From Verrucomicrobiales bacterium (lineage in GTDB: Bacteria > Verrucomicrobiota > Verrucomicrobiia > Verrucomicrobiales > DEV007): a stretch of 64,000 nt of DNA. The stretch spans positions 29,039-93,038 of the forward strand of contig JAEUHI010000014.1 in the NCBI GenBank assembly GCA_016795385.1. The letters run 5' to 3'. How positions within the stretch are numbered: position 1 is the first letter of the stretch; each line of letters begins with the position of its first letter. Both the position numbers and the translations under genes were made by a program. Below are positions 27,001 through 34,691 of this stretch, piece by piece. The notes under the pieces were generated by a model. The model had not been told where the DNA came from, ran no database searches, and worked only from the letters and a program-made list of their open reading frames with translations.

Positions 27001-27734
27001 TTGACGAGTTCGCCGTTGAGAAGGATGCGGATGGTGTCTCCGGCGCAGATGACCTCCATCCGGTTCCATTCGCCGAGGGGATTTTCGAGGTCCTTCGGAC
27101 CGCGATAGCCTTTCACATCCGCCCAGTCGGGATCGCGGTCGCGCCAGTTGATGCGGGCCATCGTTTTGCCGGCCTCGGGGAAGGTCTCTTTGGCGGAGCC
27201 TTTGGTCCAGACCGGTTCGTTGTCACGGTCGCGTTTCACCTCGGCGGTGACCTTGGTTGGGGCGATCGTGCCATCCGCCGCCTTGGAGGCCAGCACGAGG
27301 ATGTCGCCACTGCCCCCCTCGATGAGCTGGCCCTCGATGCAGCTCATCCAGGTGTTCCCGTAGGATCCATCGGGACCAAAGGCATGGAGGAGCAGACCGC
27401 AGTCGCGGGCGCGATCGGCGCGGGTGCCGAGGGTTCGCTCGCCCCACTGGTAATCGATGACGAGATGATAATCGCGGTAGGCCTGCTTCGTGCGGAGGTA
27501 ACCCATGCCTTCGCCGCTCACGCGCATCACGCCGTTCCCGCCGATCGCCCAGATCTTTTTCGGATCATCGGAGAGCGATGCTTTCGGATTGAGATGGGCC
27601 GTGAAATCCTTGAGCTCCGGATCGGCGAGGAGATTGACGACCTTGTCGGGGGCGACCGCGGGCGATTCCTGGGCGCGCAGGCCCCCGAGGCTTAGACAAA
27701 TGGCGAGAAGCGAAAAGACGGCCGTCCGGATCAT
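24006..27734 (-). CDS. Secreted DUF1080 + PVC-type dehydrogenase + HEAT repeats + cytochrome c
   Basis: A 1242-aa exported protein (signal AVFSLLAICLSLGGLRAQ). Domains in order: a DUF1080/3-keto-disaccharide hydrolase-like jelly roll (about residues 30-290, with CGLLLHAFGPDGSYGN and WNRMEVICAGDTIRILLNG); a PVC-type beta-propeller dehydrogenase domain (about 310-720, VDVVWDEKGRMFVAEM, NGPDGALYIVDMYR); a HEAT-like alpha-helical region (about 740-1010); and a C-terminal cytochrome c with CVTCH at about 1123 and a distal Met region. It converges on the DUF1501 gene. Family members are proposed to oxidise sugars or polyols with electron transfer through the haem; the substrate is not deducible. 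Confidence 0.88.
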   Translation of the reverse strand: MIRTAVFSLLAICLSLGGLRAQESPAVAPDKVVNLLADPELKDFTAHLNPKASLSDDPKKIWAIGGNGVMRVSGEGMGYLRTKQAYRDYHLVIDYQWGERTLGTRADRARDCGLLLHAFGPDGSYGNTWMSCIEGQLIEGGSGDILVLASKAADGTIAPTKVTAEVKRDRDNEPVWTKGSAKETFPEAGKTMARINWRDRDPDWADVKGYRGPKDLENPLGEWNRMEVICAGDTIRILLNGELVNEVTDCHPSSGFIGLQSEYAACLIRRLELHPLGTFTEKWAAEQGSSDMGYSVSGESIMPRRFPLSPEESAKLWEVDGDYEMQLVASEPLTCDPVDVVWDEKGRMFVAEMGDYPLPVEDGGPFLSRIRLLSDTDGDGVMDKAVTWADGLDHVQGLMPMKGGLLATTRTAILFLEDTEGDDIADVRKTLFTLNEPGHNQLQVSSPRYGLDNHVWLCNGLDGKQIYPGNEPDKTTDITRLNLHYDPRTGAIEPITGAGQFGGTLDDFNRHFSCSNRNPIMFSVMPLAAVKRNPLAGITVGHEDIQPPGAPVYPLALSHTTSAAHAGTHTAACGIGLYRGDLMPDLAGEIFVCDPTGQLVTRNRLVPNGASFIAERIGEKRDFLVSADEWSRPVNVRNGPDGALYIVDMYRRFIDHARFFPEDFAKSHYMRAGFDQGRIWRLAPKGSKPAPAKALPAGDTAALVALLESANGWTRTGSQRLLVEKKDASAVPLLEKLLASAGDPRTKAHVLWTLAGLDALKADHLEPVFAQSTDSGLLENALHAAIAIGAEKELADAIVKAAAKDVPRFRFLAISLDPTLAWSADSLAQAVAAAPGDAWLRKAIFSSLPATAPPILLSLLDDKAFLAKPASETGPVLTDFARLVAARGELKEIASLLSQLEGEPGANQFALVSGLSEGLARSPLKQKSLAALIAAKLPELGEGTAALEALLAKATTIALDRQATEEARIAALTLVAQRPLDEKKEVVSSLIVLAESPAIQSAACRILARDKRELVADFFFEKWNTLTPAARTEALELITASPATGLILMQKMKAGEISPGLMPPMTRWSYGRSTNEEIKALALELFGQANSDRAALIASYRETLTKHPGDPEKGALVFQKAACVTCHQVGGIGVDVGPSLNDVKIKPAEALLTDILDPNRAVEERWVSQTVEATDGRILAGLVHGEDAAAITLRVPGGVTMTVPKAEVKSLVSSGMSLMPVGLEAAITKEEMADLIAFLKKR

Positions 27735-27825
27735 AGACGGCTATTCTAGCGACCTGCCCCCGCCATGGAAAGCCGCCAAAGCGACGCCATTGCGGGAGGG
27801 CGCGACCGGATCGCGTGAGTGCCGC

Positions 27826-28536
27826 TCAGTTCACGTCGGTGAAGACGGCCTGCACGTCCTCGTCGTCCTCGAGTTTGTCGAGGAGGACTTCGATGTCATT
27901 CATCTGCTCTTCGGTGAAGTCCTTCGGATTGGCGGGGATGCGCTCGGCCGCGGCTTTCTTGATCTCGATGCCGAGGCCTTCGACGCCGGCGGTGAGTTTG
28001 CCGAAGTCGGTGAAATCCCCGTAGGCGTAGGCGATCCCCTCGTTCACCTCGAGTTCCTCGAGACCTGCGTCGATGAGGCTGAGCTCGATCTCCTCGATGT
28101 CCATCTCCGGCTTCACCTCGAACTGCACGACGGCCTTGCGTTTGAAGAGGAACTCGAGCGATCCGGTGGGGAGGAGCTGGCCGCCGGACTTGTTGAAGTA
28201 GGTCTTGATGTTGGCGACGGAGCGGTTCGAGTTGTCCGTGGCGCATTCGATGAAGATCATGACGCCGTGGGGGCCTTTGCCCTCGTAGTTGATCTCCTTG
28301 ATGTCCGCCGCATCCTTGCCCGAAGCGCGCTTGATCGCGTTTTCGACGTTGTCCTTGGGCATGTTGGCCGCCTTGGCCTGCTGGATCGCGAGGCGCAGCT
28401 TGGGGTTGTTGGCGGGATCGGATCCGCCTTCCTTGGCCGCCATCGTGATGGCCTTCCCGATCTTCGGAAAGGCCTTGGACATTTTATCCCATCGCGCCTC
28501 CTTCGAGGCCCGCCGATATTCGAATGCTCTACCCAT
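27826..28536 (-). CDS. YebC/PmpR/TACO1-family protein
   Basis: The 236-aa product from ATG 28536 ([19 protein letters not shown]) has the full YebC three-domain layout. The N-terminal helical bundle ends [11 protein letters not shown] and is followed by [20 protein letters not shown], the signature [20 protein letters not shown] and [20 protein letters not shown]. The family has been described both as DNA-binding regulators and as translation factors relieving ribosome stalling (the YebC type at proline stretches). It sits alone between the 1242-aa haem protein and a methyltransferase, both on the same strand. Confidence 0.95.
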   Translation of the reverse strand: MGRAFEYRRASKEARWDKMSKAFPKIGKAITMAAKEGGSDPANNPKLRLAIQQAKAANMPKDNVENAIKRASGKDAADIKEINYEGKGPHGVMIFIECATDNSNRSVANIKTYFNKSGGQLLPTGSLEFLFKRKAVVQFEVKPEMDIEEIELSLIDAGLEELEVNEGIAYAYGDFTDFGKLTAGVEGLGIEIKKAAAERIPANPKDFTEEQMNDIEVLLDKLEDDEDVQAVFTDVN

Positions 28537-28605
28537 AGTGCGGAGACTCTTGCCCCGGAACGCGGCATTTCGCAAGGCCGATTCGACGGGAGAAGACGGT
28601 GATCC

Positions 28606-29397
28606 TCAACGCCGCCCCAGCACGAGGACGAGGTCGCTGTATTCGTCGTCGAAACGGCGCGTCTCTCCGATCTCATGACGGAAATCATGGCAGGCGAGCA
28701 CCTCGAAGGCCCCGCACTTTTTGAGAAGAGAGCGAAGCTGGGTGGCTTGGTAGGATCGCACTTCCCAGAGTGTTTCCTGCTCTTCGGTCCGCCCGTCGGG
28801 ACGATTGACGCGCAGACGCGAGCGCATCGGTTCAAGACGCGTGCCGGGTCGCGGCGGCCAGGTGCGGGTGTTGCAGACGACTTCGAGACCATCGCGGGAG
28901 GCGCTCCATCGCTCGTGGGTCGGCTTGGCCGCATCGGCCGGGGTGAGATGGACGCCGAGCACGAACAGTCCCCCCGGTTTCAGCACCGCCGCGACCCGAT
29001 TCAGGCAGGCGAGGGCATCCGCCTCGGTGAGGAGGTATTTGAAAGTGCTGACGAGGCAATGCACCAGATCGTAGCGCTGCCGGTCCCGGACGCGGAAAGA
29101 CTCCATGCGATCCTGCCAGATCCGGGCCTCGATCCCGGTATCGGCGAGGCGATCCCGGGCAAAGGCGAGCATCTCCGGATTCAGGTCGAAGCCGTCGACT
29201 TTCCAGCCGCGTTCGCCGAGGGATTTCACGAGCCGCCCGCTGCCGCAGGCCAGCTCGAGCGAGGCGTGGCCGCGGGTCTTGCCGTGCCGGGCGCGGACGG
29301 CCTCGAGGAAGTCGGTCTCCTGCTCGGTGTCGGCGTCGAAGATGATGTCGTAGAAGAGCGGGGTGTCGTACCAATCGCGGCGGACGGGGGCGGGCAT
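28606..29397 (-). CDS. Class I SAM-dependent methyltransferase
   Basis: From ATG 29397 (MPAPVRRDWYDTPLFYDIIF) the 263-aa protein has a Rossmann methyltransferase core. Motif I is ASLELACGSGRLVKSLGERG (about residue 55), motif II the acidic GFDLNPEML, followed by YDLVHCLVSTFKYL and the post-motif LKPGGLFVLGVHL. The C-terminal beta region is probably the substrate-recognition part. The substrate is unknown. It is divergent from msrB, with a 138-bp shared upstream region. Confidence 0.85.
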   Translation of the reverse strand: MPAPVRRDWYDTPLFYDIIFDADTEQETDFLEAVRARHGKTRGHASLELACGSGRLVKSLGERGWKVDGFDLNPEMLAFARDRLADTGIEARIWQDRMESFRVRDRQRYDLVHCLVSTFKYLLTEADALACLNRVAAVLKPGGLFVLGVHLTPADAAKPTHERWSASRDGLEVVCNTRTWPPRPGTRLEPMRSRLRVNRPDGRTEEQETLWEVRSYQATQLRSLLKKCGAFEVLACHDFRHEIGETRRFDDEYSDLVLVLGRR

Positions 29398-29535
29398 GGT
29401 CGGGAAGATAGGGAGCGCCTCCCCCGTGTCGAACGGATTTCGAACATTTCCCCGACGGGGCGATTCCAAGAGCGTAAGGAAACCGGCGTTGATCGCGTCT
29501 TTGACCTTGTTGTTGCCATCCATTATTCTCCAACC

Positions 29536-30168
29536 ATGAAATTCCCGCTATCCCAGATCGGATCCGTCCTAGTCGCAGTCGTCGCCGCGGGCTCCTGCGC
29601 CGAGGCCGATGAGAAAGAACCGGGAGAGACATCCTCCAAGAAAGAGACCGCGATCGAGGTGCTCCCGGCAAAACCGGCCCAACCGACCGCAGCCGTGGAG
29701 AAGACCGACGAGGAGTGGCAGAAGATCCTCACTCCCGAGCAGTATCAGATCCTCCGCAAAGCCGGCACGGAGCGGGCGAACGGCAAGGTCTACGAGGAAT
29801 TCAAAAACCACGGCGGCGGCACCTATTACTGCGCGGGCTGCAATGCCGAGCTCTTCACCTCGAAGGAGAAATTCGATTCTCACTGTGGTTGGCCTTCCTT
29901 CTACGACCCCTCGAAAGCGAAGAACATCAAATACAGTGTCGATTACCACCTCGGCTACGCCCGCACCGAGGTGCTCTGCAAGGTGTGCAACGGTCACCTC
30001 GGTCACGTCTTCGAAGGCGAAGGATTCTCCACGCCGACCGACAAGCGTTATTGCATCAACGGCACCGTCCTGAAATTCGTGCCCTTCCCCGAGGGTGACG
30101 GCGAGAAGACCGCCGAGGCTCCCGCCAAGCCCGAAGAGGCGAAGAAAGAAGAAAAGAAAGCGGAGTAA
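29536..30168 (+). CDS. msrB: Peptide-methionine (R)-S-oxide reductase MsrB, exported
   Basis: Reduces methionine-R-sulfoxide in proteins. The ATG at 29536 gives 210 aa with an N-terminal signal and lipobox-like AAGSC, so it probably acts outside the cytoplasm. The MsrB fold is complete: zinc cysteines in YYCAGC and VLCKVC, HCGWPSF, GHLGHVF, and the catalytic Cys in KRYCINGTVLKF. A Lys/Glu-rich tail (about residues 185-210) extends beyond the enzyme. An exported msrA is encoded separately at 38845. Confidence 0.94.
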   Translation: MKFPLSQIGSVLVAVVAAGSCAEADEKEPGETSSKKETAIEVLPAKPAQPTAAVEKTDEEWQKILTPEQYQILRKAGTERANGKVYEEFKNHGGGTYYCAGCNAELFTSKEKFDSHCGWPSFYDPSKAKNIKYSVDYHLGYARTEVLCKVCNGHLGHVFEGEGFSTPTDKRYCINGTVLKFVPFPEGDGEKTAEAPAKPEEAKKEEKKAE

Positions 30169-30188
30169 GGCGTCGGTCGTGTCTCCGG

Positions 30189-31775
30189 CTAGGGCGGCGG
30201 CGAGCCGTAGAGGGTCTCGTAGTAAAGCGTCCGCATGCCTTCCGTCATCCGCTTCCACCAGCTGCCTTCCTCTTCATTGAAGTGGAGGGTCAAATCCTCC
30301 TCGTCGTAGCGGACGTAGGCGCCCGGGGTGTGATCGAGATACCAGTCGAGGAGTTGCTGGGGTGACGTGTTCCGGAAGGTGCGGTCGGCCGGCAGATCCG
30401 TGGGCGGGTGCTGTTCCCACCGCTCGGTGCTTTTCCAGGCCAACTGCGCCCCCACGCCGATGTAGCCGAGCAGCTGCGTCTCGGCGTCGTCCAGATCCTC
30501 GGGCACGGTGATGCGTGGAAGGACGCAATCAAAAAGGTCTTCGGTCGTCCGTGGATTCGGCATGTCGGGCAGGCCGGGGATCTCCCCCGTCCATTCGGTC
30601 ATCGAAGGAACCAAGACCAGCCGCATCGGGCTCCCTGGAGCTTTGTCTTGGATCGAGGCGATCAATACCCCGTCGTTCGTCTGATCGTCATCCCACCCCC
30701 AGAAGACTCCGGACCCATCCACGATGCCGCAGTGGTCCACGAGATAAGTTCGTGACGAAGCGCGCACATAGACCCTCGCGGAGGCTAGTGGCGGATCCTT
30801 GGGTGAAAATGCGACCAACCGATCACGCCGACCCGAACTCGGGTTTACCAGTTTTCGAATGTCATTCTTCTCCGTTTCGGACAGTGAAGGAGCGGGCTCG
30901 AAAACCTGGAACCAGGAGTCCACCTCCATGGCCTCGTTGGTCGCGGTCAGCCACTGGAGGCGGAGACGGTCGCCAAAGGTGATTTCGGCACCGGGTCGCG
31001 AAGGCAGCTCGAGGATTTCGGGCTCACCCGTGAGGAATCTGACCTGGCACTTGAGAGGGGTGTCATGCCAAAGGAGGAGATCGGTATCGATGCGCAGCCA
31101 TTCACCGGAGACCTCGTGGCGGGCGGATCCGTCGCCTTCTTCCTTCAGATGGTAGGTCACCTGCGCTCCTGTCCTCGCATCGCCGCCCTCCAATCGCGTG
31201 GCCCGCGGATACGGCATGCCCCGGGTGCGGAAAACGAGTCGAAGGAGCGGCGTTTGGTAGAGACGCGGCGGGAGAAAGCTGGCAAAGGAGTCCGGCAGTC
31301 CCAGCTCGCTGCGCCGGGAAGCACTGATGGGCTCCAAGGTCACCGGATCACGGAGGGTGAGTGGCGTCATCCAGGCTTGATTCTCGATGGGATCATCCGG
31401 TCCGGGGATCCACGTGGCGAACGCGACCAGCTCCACTGCATCGTCGCCCAGAAAGCTTTCAGCCCACGCGGAGGGCGGGGTCACCGTTCCGGGTTTGATT
31501 TCCTTGCTGAAGTCGTAAAGAAAAGTCCCTTTGTCTCCTTCGAATCTTGCCGGTTCCCTCATCGGCTTCGTCGCCGGCCAGGAGGCCCGGGTGTTCCGAT
31601 CGGCAGGCTCGAGCAGACCAAAATGACCATCCTTGAATCCATAGGTATCGCGGGAGGCGGTCGCGGCGCTGTGGAAATCCTGCCGCTGGAAGTTCATCAC
31701 CAAAAGGATGATCGCGGCGAGTAGCGCATACAGCAGAATCCCTCCGATCAGACAGCCCTTGGTGCGCTTGCTCAC
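30189..31775 (-). CDS. Single-pass anchored protein of unknown function
   Basis: From a GTG at 31775 (VSKRTKGCLIGGILLYALL) the product is about 528 aa: a short basic cytoplasmic tip, one helix (GGILLYALLAAIILLVMNF) and a large extracytoplasmic region with no recognised domain. The outside part is beta-rich and acidic (FATWIPGPDDPIEN, MPYPRATRLEGGDARTG). It ends in Trp/Tyr-rich GSWWKRMTEGMRTLYYETLY. It is convergent with msrB, with 20 bp between stops. A further upstream TTG start is possible but would lie in the hsp20 control region. Confidence 0.65.
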   Translation of the reverse strand: MSKRTKGCLIGGILLYALLAAIILLVMNFQRQDFHSAATASRDTYGFKDGHFGLLEPADRNTRASWPATKPMREPARFEGDKGTFLYDFSKEIKPGTVTPPSAWAESFLGDDAVELVAFATWIPGPDDPIENQAWMTPLTLRDPVTLEPISASRRSELGLPDSFASFLPPRLYQTPLLRLVFRTRGMPYPRATRLEGGDARTGAQVTYHLKEEGDGSARHEVSGEWLRIDTDLLLWHDTPLKCQVRFLTGEPEILELPSRPGAEITFGDRLRLQWLTATNEAMEVDSWFQVFEPAPSLSETEKNDIRKLVNPSSGRRDRLVAFSPKDPPLASARVYVRASSRTYLVDHCGIVDGSGVFWGWDDDQTNDGVLIASIQDKAPGSPMRLVLVPSMTEWTGEIPGLPDMPNPRTTEDLFDCVLPRITVPEDLDDAETQLLGYIGVGAQLAWKSTERWEQHPPTDLPADRTFRNTSPQQLLDWYLDHTPGAYVRYDEEDLTLHFNEEEGSWWKRMTEGMRTLYYETLYGSPPP

Positions 31776-31822
31776 GCCGCTGATTGTAGGGAGAGACCGC
31801 CTCGAATGAAAAGTCCCAATCC

Positions 31823-31844
31823 GCAAAAATCGGCAAATTTTTGC
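31823..31844. promoter_or_regulatory. Palindrome upstream of the hsp20 sigma-54 promoter (distal)
   Basis: Perfect 8-bp inverted arms (31823-31830 and 31837-31844) with a 6-bp spacer, about 140 bp upstream of the -24/-12 element. The position suits a distal activator or repressor site. Confidence 0.45.
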
Positions 31845-31893
31845 GTGTGCCAGAATGACTCTTGAGGTGTGTCTGATATTGAATGCCGTGAGT

Positions 31894-31911
31894 CAAAATG
31901 GCTCCATTTTG
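31894..31911. promoter_or_regulatory. Candidate enhancer palindrome (UAS) for the hsp20 sigma-54 promoter
   Basis: The sequence CAAAATGGCTCCATTTTG is a perfect 8-bp inverted repeat with a 2-bp centre, ending 71 bp before the -24 element. Both symmetry and distance are typical for binding sites of sigma-54 enhancer-binding proteins. Confidence 0.6.
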
Positions 31912-31924
31912 TCGGGGTGGTCAG

Positions 31925-32032
31925 TTGGAGTTTGTTTCGTAAATGGTTGATGAAAAACAAGTTGATAGGATTCGGCGATCACTGGCACGGAGGCTGCATT
32001 CCTATGGCGCGAGTTCATCAACCAAACTCCAA
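31925..32032. repeat. Nested inverted repeat flanking the hsp20 promoter
   Basis: Two collinear 10-bp arms on the left (31925-31934 and 31945-31954) are the reverse complements of adjoining arms on the right (32023-32032 and 32014-32023). The sigma-54 element is in the loop. The left copy has 10 extra bases between its two arms. Confidence 0.7.
31983..31997 (+). promoter_or_regulatory. Sigma-54 (-24/-12) promoter of the hsp20 genes
   Basis: TGGCACGGAGGCTGC matches the consensus TGGCACG-N4-TTGC at every position except one T. The invariant GG and GC are correctly spaced. The predicted transcript start is near 32009, 36 bp before the first hsp20 ATG. Confidence 0.8.
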
Positions 32033-32044
32033 TTCAATCAAATC

Positions 32045-32476
32045 ATGAAACTGATCCGATACACCCATCCTCTCCAAAACCTCCGCGAATGGGATGCCCT
32101 TTTCGGCGACCCGCTTCGCTTCTTCGGCCCCTTCCTGAACGTGGCGCAGGGGAAAGCCGCCCGCCGGCCCGCTGCTTCAGGCGTCGAATGGTATGAAGAC
32201 GACACGCACTTTCACGCCCGCGTCGAATTGCCCGGCGTGAAACGCGAGCATCTCCGCCTCGACGCCGAGGAGGGTCTCCTGCGTCTCGCTCTGGAGATCA
32301 CGAACCCAGGCAATGAGGAAGCCGGCCAAACCTCCACGTCGCGCTCCGAGTATGTCCTGCGCTGCCCCGAGGGCGTCCGCACCGAAGGCATCCAAGCCCG
32401 GCTCGCCGACGGCATCCTCGAGGTGTCCCTGCCGAAGGAGGAAGTCCGCAAACCCGTCAGCATCGAGATCCGCTGA
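32045..32476 (+). CDS. Small heat-shock protein Hsp20 (first of a tandem pair)
   Basis: ATP-independent holdase chaperone. The ATG at 32045 (MKLIRYTHPLQNLREWDALF) follows the sigma-54 start by 36 bp; longer in-frame starts would lie inside the promoter. The 143-aa product has an alpha-crystallin domain (about residues 45-135): GVEWYEDDTHFHARVELPGV and the closing motif ARLADGILEVSLPK. The short C terminus ends VSIEIR. The second hsp20 follows after 45 bp. Confidence 0.93.
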   Translation: MKLIRYTHPLQNLREWDALFGDPLRFFGPFLNVAQGKAARRPAASGVEWYEDDTHFHARVELPGVKREHLRLDAEEGLLRLALEITNPGNEEAGQTSTSRSEYVLRCPEGVRTEGIQARLADGILEVSLPKEEVRKPVSIEIR

Positions 32477-32521
32477 CCCGCTGCGCCAACCATCAACCCT
32501 GACATTCCAACCGATCCCATC

Positions 32522-32929
32522 ATGAACGAAGGTAACGAAACCTGTTGTCCCTCCACCCAGGCTGGCGAAAGCACCGCTCTCGCCGTGACCCGGCCCGCCC
32601 CTGTCGAGCGGCTTCGGCCTCATTACACCTCGCGTTACGACGAGGAATCCTGGGAGGTCGCGGTGCGCCTCCCGGGAGCGAAAAAGGAAGACGTGCGTGT
32701 CACCGTCGAGAACGAAGTGCTCGAGATCGAGGCCGTGCGTCGCCGTGAAACGCCGCCAACCTGGCGGGCCCTCGGCGACTACGCCCCTGAAAAACACTGG
32801 CACCTGCGTCTCGATGTCGGCCCCGAGGTCGACGAGGCGCGCATCTCCGGTGCGCTGGAGGACGGAGTTCTCACCCTGCGGCTTCCACTGCGCGAAGAGG
32901 TGAAACCCCGCCGTATTGAAATCCAGTAA
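32522..32929 (+). CDS. Small heat-shock protein Hsp20 (second of the pair)
   Basis: A 135-aa alpha-crystallin protein from ATG 32522. The core shows YDEESWEVAVRLPGAKKEDV, VENEVLEIEAVRR and the signature GALEDGVLTLRLPL, ending RRIEIQ. It diverges strongly from its neighbour in the N-terminal arm (MNEGNETCCPSTQAG, with a CC pair). Different arms with shared control suggest mixed oligomers or division of labour. It is followed by a strong intrinsic terminator. Confidence 0.92.
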   Translation: MNEGNETCCPSTQAGESTALAVTRPAPVERLRPHYTSRYDEESWEVAVRLPGAKKEDVRVTVENEVLEIEAVRRRETPPTWRALGDYAPEKHWHLRLDVGPEVDEARISGALEDGVLTLRLPLREEVKPRRIEIQ

Positions 32930-32958
32930 ACCCGTCCCGCAGCGTCAGCTGCTTGCAG

Positions 32959-32996
32959 GCCGTCCGCTCCCGGAAGGGAACGGGCGGCTTCTTTTT
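32959..32996 (+). terminator. Intrinsic terminator of the hsp20 operon
   Basis: A 13-bp hairpin (arms 32959-32971 and 32976-32988, one mismatch and one G-U pair, loop GGAA) is followed by TTCTTTTT (32989-32996). It starts 29 bp after the second hsp20 stop. Confidence 0.85.
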
Positions 32997-33048
32997 AGGG
33001 ATGCGAGACGGTGATTGTCGCCACGAGGGAAATTCGATACAGTGGGGC

Positions 33049-34605
33049 GTGCTCCGGACGGACTCCAGCAAAACGAACGACCTGCCCCTGATCGGAGCGA
33101 TCACCGGGGCCCTCTTCGCCCTTGCCTTGATTTTCGGATCGATGGCCCCGGCTCAGGAGGAAACGGAGGGCGGCGTGCCGACGGCTCCTTCTCTGGGGGC
33201 CGAGGGCGCGCGCTCCACCGTGGTCGAACTGCCGCCACAGGATTGGGGCAAGGATTACCAAGTGCGGGTGAAAGGCGGCGATCCGCTCACAAGGATGCGC
33301 TTCCAGGTTTTCACCGGGGAATTCCGCGAGGAGTTCCGCTGGCTCCTCTTCACGGTCAATCCCGAGGCTCCCGGCGAGCGGAACATCTGGCGCATCCCCA
33401 TCGAGGTGAATCTCTGGGGTGAGGTCAGGGATGTCTTCAAGGGACCGGCGGTTCGCAATCTCGTCGAGATCGGACCCGACCAGAAATTCCTCATCAAGGT
33501 CGAGGTGAAGCTGCACGACCGTTTCGACGAAGCCGAGTTCCGGCTTGGTCTGCTGCGCGCTTTGTTGGTCGAGCAAATCCTCATACCCTATTGGCAGGAG
33601 ACCTCCGCTTTCCGACTCGAACAGGTGAGTCCGCCGGATTGGTTGCTCTACGGCTTCGATCAGCTCATCCGCCATCGCCGCGGAGGGAGCCCGAGTTCCT
33701 ACTACCGTGGCTTTCTCGCCAGCAATCAGATTCTGAAGCCGGCCGAAGTGTTCGCGGTGACGGATGCCGCCTCGCTCGATCCGGTGCGGCACGCCATCTT
33801 CCGGGCTTCGAGTTCCGCGATGGTCGAGGCCCTCCTCGATCAGCCCGATGGCGACGTCGCCTTGCGCGCCGTGCTCGGCGAATTGGGGCAGCCGGGCGCG
33901 AGACCGATCGAGTCGCTGCTGCGGCAGCATTTCCCCGCCTTCCGCGAAATGGATCAGGGCTTGGAGAAATGGTGGGCCCTCGAGCTCGCCACCCTCGGGC
34001 AGCAACAGAGTTTCGAATATCTCGATCGCGACGAGACCGAGCGCCTCCTCGATGAAGCCCTCACCCTGCGTTTTGAGGCCGTGACGGTGGCGAAGCCGGT
34101 GACTGAAGAGGGTCAGGTGCCGAAACGAAGAGTGTTGGATCTTTTCAAAGCGAAGGCACCCGCGCCCGAAAACGAGACCATGCCCGCCTCCGAGCCCTTC
34201 ATCGGCACGGTCGATCAATACGATCTCTATATGAAGAGGCCCGAGGCCAACAAGCAGCTCGCGCAGGCCTACGACCGCATCCAGACCCTGAAACGCGTCG
34301 GCTTCCCGCTCTACCGGCCTGTGTTTGTCGCCTACGAGAAGGCCATCGTGCGACTGACGCGCGGCGATACCAAGGATCTCGCCGCCGAGTTCACTTCGAT
34401 CGCCGAGATGCGGCGGAAGATCTACGAGACCCTGCTGCGCACCGAGGATTACCTCAACCACTTCGAGGCGACCCGCGCCCCCCGCCGCAGCGGAGCCTTC
34501 GATGACTACATGAAAATCCGCCGCGCTTTCGACGAGCGCCCCGCCCCGAAACGCAAGGATCCGATCTCGCGTCACCTCGACGCGCTCGAGTGGGAGTTTC
34601 GGTGA
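33049..34605 (+). CDS. Exported or anchored protein of unknown function
   Basis: Not recognised. The GTG at 33049 (VLRTDSSKTNDLPLIGAITG) leaves a single N-terminal helix/signal (GALFALALIFGSMAPAQ). An ATG at 33001 directly abuts the hsp20 terminator and is a less likely alternative. The mature part has a beta-rich N domain (about residues 45-170, FTGEFREEFRWLLFTVNPEA) and a mostly helical C part (YDRIQTLKRVGFPLYRPVF, FTSIAEMRRKIYETLLRTED). The layout resembles other large lineage-specific secreted proteins. The product is about 518 aa. Confidence 0.65.
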   Translation: MLRTDSSKTNDLPLIGAITGALFALALIFGSMAPAQEETEGGVPTAPSLGAEGARSTVVELPPQDWGKDYQVRVKGGDPLTRMRFQVFTGEFREEFRWLLFTVNPEAPGERNIWRIPIEVNLWGEVRDVFKGPAVRNLVEIGPDQKFLIKVEVKLHDRFDEAEFRLGLLRALLVEQILIPYWQETSAFRLEQVSPPDWLLYGFDQLIRHRRGGSPSSYYRGFLASNQILKPAEVFAVTDAASLDPVRHAIFRASSSAMVEALLDQPDGDVALRAVLGELGQPGARPIESLLRQHFPAFREMDQGLEKWWALELATLGQQQSFEYLDRDETERLLDEALTLRFEAVTVAKPVTEEGQVPKRRVLDLFKAKAPAPENETMPASEPFIGTVDQYDLYMKRPEANKQLAQAYDRIQTLKRVGFPLYRPVFVAYEKAIVRLTRGDTKDLAAEFTSIAEMRRKIYETLLRTEDYLNHFEATRAPRRSGAFDDYMKIRRAFDERPAPKRKDPISRHLDALEWEFR

Positions 34606-34691
34606 GCCTCGATTTTGAGATTGGTGGCGCACAGCGTCCGAATCACCTTGCTTTATCGGTCTATCGGCCGAAGGAGAGTGGATTAATCCGA

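Noticed and set aside
32953..33048. Upstream TTG/ATG starts for the 33049 gene.
   Set aside because: The TTG at 32953 lies immediately upstream of the hsp20 terminator hairpin, so its reading would run through it, and the ATG at 33001 immediately follows it. The GTG at 33049 gives a sensible signal/anchor.
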